From Macrothele yani (lineage: Eukaryota > Arthropoda > Arachnida > Araneae > Macrothelidae): a stretch of DNA of 64,000 bases. The notes under the pieces were generated by a model. That model saw only the letters and a program-made list of their open reading frames with translations. It was not told the origin of the DNA and made no database searches. Both the position numbers and the translations under genes were made by a program. The stretch lies in assembly GCA_039090855.1 (NCBI GenBank), contig CM077007.1, positions 15,921,515 through 15,985,514 on the forward strand, in the 5' to 3' direction. Every line of letters begins with the position of its first letter. Position 1 is the first letter of the stretch. Positions 32,488 through 42,499 of this stretch are shown piece by piece.

Positions 32488-32960
32488 TTAAAATTCCTCA
32501 TGTGTCAAAGTCTTTTGAGGAGCAACGATTTTTCGCCAAGGTCTTGGTACAAATGTGGGGAGATCTAAATTACAACAGTTGTCTCCGTATGCAATAATAC
32601 ATAAACTTTTTGAAAAGAAAACAGTATTTTTGTTGACATTGGAGTTCAAGATTTTAACATTCTCCCAAACAGGGGTGTAACCACCCTGTTTAACAGCCAT
32701 AGTAAAGGCAGTATTAATAGTTTTTGTCCGGAGGGTGTACTTGTGTTCCCCCAACCGGGTATTCAGAGTCCTAATTGTAGAACCTATATAAAATGTGTCA
32801 ATAACACCCGAATCCTCATGGGCGAGCGGAATGCAGTATACACCATATTTCACGAGTTTGGGTACTTTATCTTTGTCATTTCTCAGTAAAGTAAATACAT
32901 TTTTAGTGCAAACTCCAAATATCAAATTATGCCTATGGCATATCTTCTTGAGGGTGTTAA
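32488..32960 (-). pseudogene. Penelope-like ORF, GIY-YIG endonuclease end
   Basis: The minus frame ending at 32488 reads YGVYCIPLAHEDSG, then TFYIGSTIRTLNTRLGEHKY, TLRTKTINTAF. GVY and YIGST with R...RLxEH are the GIY-YIG core (Tyr, Tyr, Arg), followed by TPVWENVKILNSN and PRPWRKIVAPQKTLTHEEF to the stop. In Penelope-like elements this nuclease follows the reverse transcriptase and is thought to nick target DNA. Here the RT part is missing through 5' truncation; upstream of about 32925 a further stretch (KIC..HRHNLIFGVCTKN) reads on in frame. It may be intact over the nuclease C-terminal half but cannot act as a full element. Confidence 0.85.
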
Positions 32961-33019
32961 CTATTGGAGGAGATAATCCACCTTTCCAACGTATCTAGTT
33001 GTTTTATTGTCCGTGGACA

Positions 33020-33235
33020 AGGTCGTGAATCTCAACCTGGTGAACCTTCTCCTGTTTGGGAGAATGTTAAAATCTTGAACTCCAATATCCACAAAAATAC
33101 TGTTTTCTTTTTAGAAAGTTTATGTATTATTGCATACGGAGACAACTGTTGTAATTTAGATCTCCCCACATTTGTACCAAGACCTTGGTGAAAAATGGTT
33201 GCTCCACAAGAGACTTTGACACATGAGGAATTTTA
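33020..33235 (+). pseudogene. Second Penelope-like ORF end, more truncated
   Basis: The plus strand reads PVWENVKILNSNIHKNTVFF, ESLCIIAYGDNCCNLDLPTF, VPRPW, a stop in place of Arg, then KMVAPQETLTHEEF and stop. It is the mirror of the left copy but lacks the GIY and YIG motifs and has one in-frame stop at 33189-33191. Confidence 0.85.
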
Positions 33236-33604
33236 AAACATCGGAACCGTACATTTTTGTAAATATTTTGTATTCTTATATTTATGTTATATTGATTTGG
33301 AATTGAAATTTTATAATTTGTGCTTATACTGTGACATCATGGTCTGTTGGTGACGTGGTGCATGATGGGTCGTGTTATCAAGTATATAAGTGTTGACTCT
33401 GTTGATCCCGTGGCGCATTGACCAGTAGAGGGGGACGGGAGATCCCCGAAAGCGCTAGCCTGCTTTTAACCCGCTTTTAATTTGTAAATAAATTGATTTT
33501 AATTTGCTTATTGAAGACGTGGTTTGCTTTTATCGCATGTATGTACAGCTTATTTTGTACATATACCATTCCATGCAAAAATATTTCCTATTTGATCATA
33601 TAAT

Positions 33605-34003
33605 GTTATTAATTGGAAATGCCTAAGAGCAACAACAGCGAAATCGTGACCTAGTAGATTAAGTGAAATGACGGAGAGAGACCCCCGAGTGCTGAAGCGG
33701 TTGGTGCAACGAAATACCATGTCCTCTATTACAACCGAGGAGTTTAGAATAATACTTCTGGAGATGCCCTGAGTCTCTTAACCGTGATGCCGCAAACTCT
33801 GGGAATTTGACTTTGTTTACATGATACCTATGTAATTTCAACTGTGTATATTATAAATTGCGTGGTGTTTGGTTACAAAAACCGGTAATATCAAACCGGA
33901 ATGAATTATACTTCTTACACGAGTGAAGTTTTCAATTTTAACCTCACGTTTTGTTTAGAATTCGCACTGACGTTCGTGGATTTCAATTAAAATAAGAATG
34001 GAA
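33605..34003. other. Intron, unassigned
   Basis: No family recognised. AT-rich with some short open frames. Confidence 0.45.
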
Positions 34004-34469
34004 AGTGTAAAACTCCTCGCCAGTAGAGCAGTGTAAAACTCCTCGCCAGGGGAGTAGTGTAAAGCTCCTCACCAGTGGAGGAGTGTAAAGCTCCTCACCA
34101 GTGGAGCAGTGTAAAGATCCTCTCCAGTGGATCAGTGTAAATTTCTTCGCCAGTGGAGCAGTGTAAAGCTCCTCGCCAGTGAAGCAGTGCAAAGCTCCTC
34201 GCCAGTGGAGATGTGTAAAGCTCATCGCCAGTGGAGCACTGTAAAGCTCCTCGCCAGTGGAGCAGTGTTAAGCTCCTCGCCAGTAAAGCAGTGCAAAGTT
34301 CCTCGTCAGAGGATTAGTGTAAATCTCCTCGCCAGTAGAGTAGTGTAAATCTCCTCGCCAGTGGAGCAGTGTAAAGCTCCTCGCCAGTACAGCAGTGTAA
34401 AGCTCCTCGCCAGTGGAGCAGTGTGAAGCTCCTCGCCAGTGAAGCAGTTCAAAGCTCCTCGCCAGTGGA
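34004..34469 (+). repeat. 26-bp minisatellite abutting Tc1 WSDES codons
   Basis: About 18 copies of a 26-bp unit (AGTGTAAAGCTCCTCGCCAG plus TGGAGC). In the frame of the following Tc1 the unit reads as a duplicate of SPVEQCK, and the last copy passes into SPVELWKRVLWSDESRF. The array therefore grew from the Tc1 codons just before the first catalytic Asp. The left edge gives way to non-Tc1 DNA. Confidence 0.93.
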
Positions 34470-34640
34470 GCTGTGGAAGCGTGTTCTCTGGAGCGATGAA
34501 TCACGCTTTACCACCCGGCAGTCCGATGAACGAGTCTGGATATTAGGTCAACGTTACCTGTCCGATTTTGTTATGACAACTATGAAGTTTGGTGGAGGAG
34601 GCATCATGCTTTGCGGATGTTAGAGCTGTAAGACAAGTAT
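34470..34640 (+). mobile_element. Tc1-like fragment after the 26-bp array
   Basis: The plus strand reads LWKRVLWSDESRFTTRQSDE, RVWILGQRYLSDFVMTTMKF and GGGGIMLCGC, a Tc1 transposase block around the first Asp. It ends near 34640 in unrelated sequence. No terminus. Confidence 0.85.
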
Positions 34641-34814
34641 ATCAACCACGCGTCGCCGGGATTCCAGCCATGACCCACTTCGACGAACGATCAAAAGTCA
34701 GCGCTTTGATTACTGCGCTACTGGACGATCGCTTAGACTACTGTGTCATTAGGTCTGCAATCTACATCGTATATCTCATGTTAATAATGTCTACATTGTA
34801 TGCAATGAAAATAC

Positions 34815-35437
34815 AGTAGAACCCGCTTATAACGAGGAGGTTCGGGACCGACGGAAGTCCTCGCTAAATCCGTTTTTGAGTGAGAACTCCCACCATGCAA
34901 AACTATGCATAAGTGATAATACAATATGTATACAAGTGATATTACATGCCCATAACAATTAGACTTCAAATATTTAATTAGTTAACTACAGTAGAACAAA
35001 TAAAAATAAAATAAGCACTAACATGAAGAAGTAGCACCGAATCTTTAAGCAGACATCCTGTGGAAACATTTTCTACAAACGATGAAATATATTCTAAGGT
35101 GTATCCCTTTTTTTGAAATGTTTGAAGTGAGTGACTGAGAAGGTCTTTCGCACAACTCACTCGATGTAACCTCTTTCAGTTTCTTTTCTATCAATATTAT
35201 TTCCCTAGCACATCAAGATTCCCCTGTGCTGTTGCAATGTCCTCCGGTGTGCCGCCATTTCTATTCCAGGACAGCATGTAGCACATTTTCTTTGCCTCGT
35301 TAAATCAGGAAATTTCATTAAATTTTGTCAGCTAAAAACGATCGAATTAGCTTTGAATCAACATTTTTGCTAAATAAAAGTGAATGTTTTGCTCGTTAAA
35401 TCGGGATCTCGTTAAATACGGGCAAGAGAGTTCAACT
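34815..35437. mobile_element. Pogo/Tigger-like non-autonomous element
   Basis: The left end TA|CAGTAGAACCCGCTTATAAC and the right end, read inward, TAGTTGAACTC...TTTAACGAGATCCC with GATTTAACGAG resemble pogo/Tigger termini (CAGT-AACCTCG-TTATAACG type). The body, 623 bp, has no convincing transposase. It is placed by termini only; the TA duplication on the right is not exact. Confidence 0.55.
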
Positions 35438-36051
35438 AAATATCCCAAGTACACGTTGAAGGTATCACGAAAAATGAATGCTGAGTATACTACTAACGCG
35501 AGCGCAGACTGTCTGAACGTTTCTCAGACGCCGCAGATGTATTTCTAATATTCCGAGTTTCAGAGGATGAATTGAATATTTGAGGTATTCTGGTTTTAAA
35601 AGAGAAACAATATGCTTACCTCGCACACAGGCACTTTTTTTGCGTACATAAGTACCATATGCATAATCAGCCATAACCAACCCACTACAAGATGGTGACA
35701 CCTCAAATTCTTTACGTATTTCCTCACTGAGACCTTATTTCAGGAGTTATATGTCATCTAATTTCAAGTTTACATCTTTCATCTTTGTTCATTTTCTGGA
35801 TTATCATGGTATCCTGATAACCGGTTAAGAATTACAGTTGTTCATCATAAAGAAGGTCCATTTCACTGCCTCTTGACAGTCATTTAACGTATGCTGACGT
35901 CAGCAACATCTGATCTCTGTCCTTCCTGAACACACGAATCATGCCTAACTCTGTTCTCAAATGCTTGAGTTCAATGTATACTTTGCATACCTTTCCCGGT
36001 AATGCTCAAGAATGATCCGTTAATGGGAACTGGTAGGGCATCCTGAATAAA
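35438..36051. other. Intron, unassigned
   Basis: AT-rich with no recognised family up to the TA of the next Tc1. Confidence 0.45.
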
Positions 36052-36053
36052 TA

Positions 36054-37412
36054 CACTACTGTTTATGAAAACTGCAACACTAAGAAGGAATCACGCAATT
36101 CAAATAAGGTTTTATCACATATTTCTCATATTACGAGAGATTTGTAGAGCTATACAAGATTGTTTCGTTTCGAAACCCCAGTATCATGTTAATCCACCTA
36201 AAAATAACGTCTATACGGCATGGCACTGAATGGAAGAGGTTTTTGATATCGTCCTGTAGAATAGCCTGCCACGGTGCTTCCATGCGAGATCAGAGTCCAT
36301 TTGTGGAGATTGGCGCAGAAGCTTGACCGGCCAGTAGTTTAGTTGCAATGTCCCAGACATATTGGATGGAGAACATATCCAGCAAATGTGCAGGGAGGTA
36401 AGCCTATCTGCCATGCATGGAAGAGATTTTGGAAATTCCGGGCCACATGTGGCTGAGTATTGTCATGCTGGAATATAACGCCAGAACAACTCTGAAGGAA
36501 GGGTAAAAACATCCCTTCCTCTAAAACATCCCTGATGTATAGCTGGCTATTGAGGGATCCCTAAATTTGTATTAGGTGTGATCCGGAATTGACCTCGATT
36601 GCGCCACAAATCATGACGCTTGGCGTTGGGCCGGTATGCGGTGCTAAATACTGTTTACCACGATGTTTTCGAACACGTATACCACGACCACGATGCATCA
36701 AGTTGAATCGTGACTTGTCAGAAAACACGACCTGTTGCCAATCAGCACGTCAATGTCTGTGTTTGAGACCCCATTGCAGCTTGAGGCGTATGTGGTTGAG
36801 GGTCAAAGGAATGCGCAGCATTGGGCTGCTAGCGACCAGTCCCATGTTAAGCATGCGACGTCGAACTATGCTGCCGGACAAAGCCTGGTCTATGACAATG
36901 CTCCATTGCTGCGCTAACACCGTGGATGCCGCTGTGCGATCGGCCACTGCCATGTGTTAGAGGTGTTTGTCATCCCATGCAGTCTCGTGACTTTGAGGTC
37001 CATTTTCCGGTTTCCTGTGTGTCCACTGGCGCCACGCTCGCTTCACTGTACTGGCGTTTTGTCCCGTACGAGTGGCAATTTTGCTGGAGGAAAATCCAGC
37101 TTCTCTCATTCCAGCAATCCTTCCTCGCTCAAAGTCCGTCAGGTGTTCACAATACGTCTTTCTTTGGCGACGGGGCATAGTGAGACACAAGAAACACCCT
37201 TTCCACACAATGTCGGCTCTTCACTGATTGCAACAACTCGTTTGAGCAAGCTCTTTATACTCAGAGTTCTGAGGGTGCTGCTCCCAAACCATATGCGCAT
37301 TTTCACTGACATTGTATTCATTTGCATGTCCCAGCCTGTTGTACACATTTTGTAAGTTTCAAGTTAATACCAGCAGTACTTCATGGTGTCGCAATTTTCC
37401 CGAACAGTAGTG
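36054..37412 (-). mobile_element. Tc1-like element, full length, inactive
   Basis: The 1,359-bp element has TA at 36052 and 37413 and termini CACTACTGTTTATGAAAACT and CACTACTGTTCGGGAAAATT. The minus strand reads MPRRQRKTYCEHLTDFERGR (ATG at about 37178), IAGMREAGFSSSKIATRTGQ, then VADRTAASTVLAQQW, QQVVFSDKSRFNLMHRGRG (FSDKS for WSDES), MICGAIEVNSGSHL, GVIFQHDNTQPHVARNFQNL and LLDMFSIQYVWDI (for LSPIEHVWD). Stops break the frame. It belongs to the same subfamily as 45684-48410 (same termini). Confidence 0.88.
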
Positions 37413-37455
37413 TACTTAACTTTCCTTTTGTGACGTAACCGTGGTGTTCTTCTTT

Positions 37456-38065
37456 CAAGTGCGCTCCAGCAAGTTTTAAAGGCCTGTTAATCTCTAAGTG
37501 CACTCCAGCAAGTTTTAAAGGACTTAATTTCTAAGTGCGCTCCAGGAAGTTTTAAAGGACTGTTAATTTGTAAGTGTACTCCAGCAAGTTTTAAAGGATT
37601 GTTAATTTCTCAGTGCACTCCAGCAAGTTTTAAAGGACTCTCAATTTCTAAGTGCACTCCAGCGAGTTTTAAAGTACTGTTAGTTTCTAAGTGCACTCCA
37701 GCAAGCTTTAAAGGACTATTTATCTCTAAGTGCACTTCAGCAAGTTTTAAATGACTGTTAATTTCTAAGTGCACACCAGCAAGTTTTAAATGACTGTCAA
37801 TTTCTAAGTGCGCTCCAGCAAGTTTTAAATGACTGTTAATTTCTAAGTGCGCTCCAGCAAGTTTTAAAGAACTGTTAATTTCTAAGTGCACTCCAGCAAG
37901 TTTTAAAGGACTTAATTTCTAAGTGCATTACAGCAAGTTTTAAAGGACTTAATTTCTAAGTGCGCTCCAGCAAGTTTTAAAGAACCTAAGTGAACTCCAG
38001 CAAGTTTTAAAGGACTGTTAATTTCTAAGTTCTCTACAGCAAGTGTTAAAGGACTTAATTTTTTC
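37456..38065 (+). repeat. 35-39-bp minisatellite
   Basis: About 15 to 16 units of CTAAGTGCACTCCAGCAAGT plus TTTAAAGGACTGTTAATTT; some units lack four or more bases (GGACTTAATTT). The dominant unit of 39 bp keeps one minus-strand frame open, giving the repeat HLEINSxLKLAGV. Nothing suggests that this frame is translated. It starts 43 bp after the right terminus of the 36054-37412 Tc1, and the source of its unit is not recognised. Confidence 0.93.
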
Positions 38066-38381
38066 TGCTATGCTACCCTGAATGGATATGATTTTGCCTT
38101 GGTAGACATAGTCATGAATCGCTTACAGTTTCGTCTCTCTATTAGTTTTCCTTCTTTTCTTGCAAAAGCGTTGAACATCAGTTTAGCCTTCTGCAAATTG
38201 ACTTTTACATTCACTTCCCCACTTCTTTGGAGAATCTATCCTGGAAAATCATACCCTCTCACTAGTATTTTTTATGGAATTTTGCGCAGTAATAATTTTA
38301 TCGTTTTCAAATATGCTGCATGCATTTGAAAAGGCATCATTCTTATTAAGTTTCATAACAATCACTGTATGAGTTACTTAC
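38066..38381. other. Intron next to the zinc-site exon
   Basis: AT-rich. No repeat family seen before the donor site at 38381. Confidence 0.5.
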
Positions 38382-38510
38382 CGGCGATCCAAAATTATGC
38401 CCAATTTCATGAGCCAAGGTGACGTGAGATACAATGGGAGGGACGTACTTTCCGTAATTCAGGAGAGTTACAATTCCGGTGTTAAGGCTCTTCAAGCTCC
38501 CTCGATAGTG
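38382..38510 (-). CDS. ADAM10: ADAM10 exon: zinc-binding motif
   Basis: This 129-bp, 43-codon exon has phase 0 at both ends, with acceptor CTAG before 38510 and donor GTAAGT from 38381. It encodes [19 protein letters not shown] followed by [22 protein letters not shown] supplies two of the three zinc-ligand histidines and the catalytic glutamate of the HExxHxxGxxH reprolysin motif. The third histidine is the first codon of the next exon at 29589, so an 8.8-kb intron cuts the zinc motif between Pro and His. Compared with the human protein, the loop between the EK and SLNTG blocks is shorter here. No track-sized ORF marks this exon; it is found by splice sites and motif only. Confidence 0.92.
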
Positions 38511-41500
38511 CTAGATATATGGAAGTAGTTATCAGTGCACATTCTCAGTTGAAACCTATTAAAATACACATATTTCACAGCATTTCTATAACAACTGTTA
38601 TACTTCCATATTTTGGAACGTGAGTAAAGAAGAAGAAAATAGAAAAAATTTCGGTTCCCTTATATAAACACTTGCCATTTTCCAATCGTAAACTGCACAT
38701 GGCATAATGTAAAGCACAAATTATATTTAATTGACAGTGTAGGCACCATCGTAATCAATACCATTTTGCATACTTTACCAGATTTTTAGTTGCATCTTGA
38801 TAAAATTTCCCAGGTTTAGAGGTGAAAAACGAACGAATGACTTCCTCAAAGGTCTCTAAATTACAACACGGAAATATTGTTGTAACATCGAGTATGAAAT
38901 TAAATGGATGGGACAAGTTCCGATGAATACGGTGGATGGAGTATTACTTTTCAAATTAAGTTTTTGATTTTCTAGGCGAACCTTCTTCGCCTTATTGAGG
39001 CATAACGCTCCATTGATAGCCAAGCCGGGGACGATTACGCCGTAAAGCAACTTGTAAACTACACTGTTGATGGAAATACATCTCGGCAGTAATGAATTCA
39101 TCTTGCGACCGCAAGTCAAAGTGAATAATTACTTTGATTTCCCAGCAAACGATAAAACAAGATTCATAGCACCTTTGACTTGTTTGTTCATTGAACGATT
39201 AACCTCCCTTTATTCTTTAGGACTGGCGAGAATAACCCATTTCTAGTGATTAGCTCATGCCAATTAAAAAAATGATAATAATTCAGTTATGTTTAGAAAC
39301 AAGAATTTGACATATCATGATATATCTGTGTCTAAGAGGCTGCAACTAAAGAGCCTGTGTACTACTCAATTAAATGAATCTGACAGAAACTGCGCTTTAC
39401 AAGTCAAAAACAAATTCATCATAAAGGGAATTCAAGATAATACAGAAACCATTATTTATTAAGTAAATCTACCTTCACATATTTCCCAAGTGCCAATTTG
39501 CCAGTATTTATGTTAGTTTCTATTAAGTCTTCCAAAACCACTTGCTATATGGAAATGCCTGTTTTACAAACTCTCGGTAGAAAAGTGAATTGTACGATCT
39601 GAAGGTTTCGATATCTGAATCCTGAGTGGAAATTACGTTGGATGTTTGAATTCGAAATGAAAGTTGCTAACCCCCCAAAAATTCTTAGAAGCAATAAATT
39701 ACTTTTGAAAATCTCCCATTTTTTTCTTCAATGCAAATGCCGCTTACTCTGAGTTTTACTGATGTATTTTTTTATGTCGAAAGAAAACATTCTTCCTGAG
39801 AGCGGAAATAAATTTTTTTAATGCATTTCAGTTTTTCGGAATATATTAAAACATCTAAAAGATATGCTTTGAAGCATTCTGATTTTTCGAAAAACGAAAA
39901 AATGTAAATGAAAAGTAAAATGTCAACGAATTTTAATTTTTAAATATAACAAGGTAAATTATAAGGTGCTGATATTTATGAAAGACAGAAAGTAAAATTC
40001 ATAATCTTACAGTAGATTTAACTACTGCATAAACTCAAATTTAGCGTTAGAAATTCAGAAACCATGATTAAATGGGAGAGGAAAGAGATGGATAGAGCGT
40101 TTTCCAGTATTTTATGTTTATCAGGGTATAACGTTAACAGTTACTGTTTCCAATAGAAAGACGAAATCACGATTTCGCCGTATGAAATGTTTCATTCTGA
40201 AATCAGCCGAATTAATCTTCATTGGCTACGTGGAGCTAATTGCAGAACAAATATTGCTGTTTTGCACCGATCGCCGGATTGATCCAGGACCTTTGAACTC
40301 CCGTTAGGTAAAGCCACTTCCTTCATCACAAAAAGAGTGTTGATCGCCAGAGTGACCAAAGATCTTCAGGTAATCCATTATCCACTGTAAATAAAAGTTC
40401 GTCCAAGTCGGATTTTTTTGGCGTAAAAATGGATATTGGTACAAAATCAGCTGCCAAAATGTTTAAAGTGGGTTTTAATGTCGTTCTCTTTCTCGATGGA
40501 GAAGGAATATTTCCTTATTTCTTCACCTAAAAAGAACTTTTTGTGAGTTATTTATAGAAATTTCGTACGTACAATACAATTTGTAAAAATTCTATGACAA
40601 ACAGTCGAAGCAGCTACAACACTGCACTCACTGCCGGAACTTTCAGCTTCATTTGCCGCAAGTCGCCTTTGTGTCAAAGGAACGGGGCACGAGATTTGAC
40701 ATGTAAAGGTGATAAATCTTTCCCCATGCTCTCTGGATGTATCTTAGACTTTTGTAATGTGAAATATATATCTGGTGAAAGATATGTTTCTATTATAAAT
40801 CAAAGAGTTGTCTCAGAATTTATATCAGAAATTTCTCAGACCCCTTTGACGCTACTGAAAAATATGGTCCAAAATATCTCAGAATTTTTAAACATCCCCA
40901 GTAATAATACAAAGTTTTCGATCCCTGAAGTGTAGATCTTTTCAACGAAATATTTTGGGAGCATCCCAGAAATCAGTATTTTGAGCTGAAATCGAAATAA
41001 GGAAGAAAAATACTCTCACTCAGATTGCCAGAACTTCCTTATACATTTATTCATATTTTCTTTTCTATACTCGGTACCCGAATTCTGGCATGTATTTCCA
41101 GTCCTTTTTCTTTTAATTCCAAGCAGAACTTCAAAGAAGAATTTCACTTGAAATGAAGAGAGAAAATAACGATCTTACGAAACTTGGTTAAAAATAAAAC
41201 GCAAAATTCACTGAAACAAATTAAGATTTCGTTCATACACTTACTTTTGTAATTGCTTGCAGAATACTTTTAATTAATTTCTGATAAAAGGATGATAGTG
41301 TCTTGCAACACAGCGCGTACAACTACCGGAGCTCCACACCGTGCCATACTCTCACACTGCACTCCAGCTCATCCCAGAATGCTCTGTAATGTTGATATTG
41401 GAATTGCTCTGTACGCTGCGAAGTTCTAGTGTTACTCCCTTAAACAACATTTTCACAACATAGACTGGACAACTTAATGGATTTTGAAAAACCTTTATTT

Positions 41501-41618
41501 CAAAATGGCTTCGCTTGATGGCGTTAATTTAGATTTTCAGCAAGATGATATTTTAGCTTCAGTGAGTGCAACTAGAAACATTCTGACATCATCTATATTC
41601 AATCATATACAATAAATA
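38511..41618. other. Intron, 3.1 kb with no recognised element
   Basis: The longest stretch of the window without a recognised repeat. AT-rich, with no tRNA head, terminal repeat or RT/transposase motif. It may be old intron or decayed elements. Confidence 0.5.
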
Positions 41619-41894
41619 CACTGAAGTGCCAAAAAAACATGGGATAGCAGTATGCAGATTTTTAACTGGCGCTGTCGTCGTATAAAGGCTTCGACGCACT
41701 CCTTGATTTTTATCAATTGCGTGGTGTAATCTTGTGTGTCAGGTTGAACAACCGTCAGTAGGATTGTGGCAAGCCGACGTGAGTTATTAGAGTTTGAACG
41801 AGGCATGATAGTGAGAGCCAGACGGATGGGACATTCAATTTCCGAAGTTGTGCGAACATTCAACATTCCTCGATCCACGGCGTCACGTGTGTAC

Positions 41895-42499
41895 TGTGAC
41901 GTATATTCTAAATTAACTTTACTTTTTAGTTTCTTTCCCTATGTAAATCTTGAGTTTATTCTGTTATTCTTCACTCTTAACGAAATATCTTTTCTCTCAA
42001 ACGAAAACGTTTGGCAACACAATTGAGGTTGATTGCACGTGACGTATGCCTGAGTTTTGATAAGAACAAGAGATAAAAACGACGACTGATCTATTGCTTG
42101 AGAGCGTTGTAAGAGAGAGCGTTGGATTGTAAACGGATTATTGAAAAGAGCGTTGTGTGGTGTGTGGAGAGTGTAGTGCAATAGACTATGCTACGATGTG
42201 TATGCTAAATCCTGAATAAAGTATCTTTTTCCGTAAGTTGACTTCTGTTGTTTACATGTTTCGTCTGGCCGTTAAGGTTTCTTTCTGAAAAATTGTATTC
42301 CGGCACTGCTGGGATACAATTTTTCAGTCGCTATGCGTTGTTTAAAAAATAACGTGGAAAGAGCGATGACATCGTCCATTTACATTATCTCCACGTATTT
42401 GATATATATTAACTTAAAGGTTTCTTTCATTTAGGAATTATTTCCTAGTATGTTGATGTGTTAAAAAGACGTAGAAGTAGAAAATACTTTTACGCTGTA
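41895..42499. mobile_element. Probable solo LTR, 4-bp TSD
   Basis: The 605-bp insert lies between GTAC (41891-41894) and GTAC (42500-42503) and interrupts the Tc1 codons RVY|REY exactly. It begins TGTGACGTAT and ends TTACGCTGTA, carries AATAAA at about 42216, and lacks coding capacity. These are traits of a solo LTR, though the 3' end is TA rather than CA. It contains the element at 42286-42416. Confidence 0.6.
42286..42416. mobile_element. Short tRNA-core family member, 12-bp TSD
   Basis: This 131-bp insertion is flanked by perfect repeats AAGGTTTCTTTC (42274-42285, 42417-42428) inside the LTR. It starts with TGAAAAATTGTAT, whose inverted copy ATACAATTTTTCA lies 15 bases further, then has the AACGTGGAAAGAGCGATGAC arm of the tRNA-core family and a one-sided tail with CTCCACGTATTTGATATA. 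The remaining hairpin loop holds the tRNA 3' end only. It is a strongly truncated version of 10631-11189 and 61861-62469. Confidence 0.75.

Larger units (their letters stand above)
32159..33592. mobile_element. Penelope-like element, two 5'-truncated copies head to head, 12-bp TSD
   Basis: The 1,434-bp insertion is flanked by perfect direct repeats TGATCATATAAT (32147-32158 and 33593-33604). The left half (minus) and right half (plus) are inverted copies of the same 3' part of a Penelope-like element: end of a GIY-YIG ORF, the stop, and a 3' untranslated region with TCCCGTCCCC/GGGGACGGGA and GCGCTTTCGGGG/CCCCGAAAGCGC. The inverted match runs to both ends, except that the right side has an extra 28-bp tail (33565-33592). 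The left copy is longer at its 5' side. Divergence between the arms is small. Such inverted arrangements and one-sided tails are, as I recall, usual for Penelope-like elements. Confidence 0.88.

Noticed and set aside
33400..33480. Hammerhead ribozyme in the Penelope 3' region
   Set aside because: GGGG-loop-CCCC followed by GAAAGCGC, with GCGC upstream, is suggestive, and Penelope-like elements are known to carry hammerheads. But the CTGATGA core is absent (CAGTAGA/T instead) and no stem I can be drawn. A covariance-model search would settle it.
34127..34623. ORFs across the 26-bp array as a chimeric gene
   Set aside because: The frame crosses minisatellite and Tc1 without any start context; only the Tc1 part has homology.
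36589..37355. Plus-strand ORFs of 120-133 residues
   Set aside because: They are reverse-strand shadows of the minus-strand Tc1 transposase. The same holds for the plus-strand frames at 46344-47236 and 12097-12567.
37610..37891. Repeat protein HLEINSxLKLAGV as a gene
   Set aside because: The frame is a by-product of a 39-bp unit; other units in the array break it, and there is no promoter or splice context.
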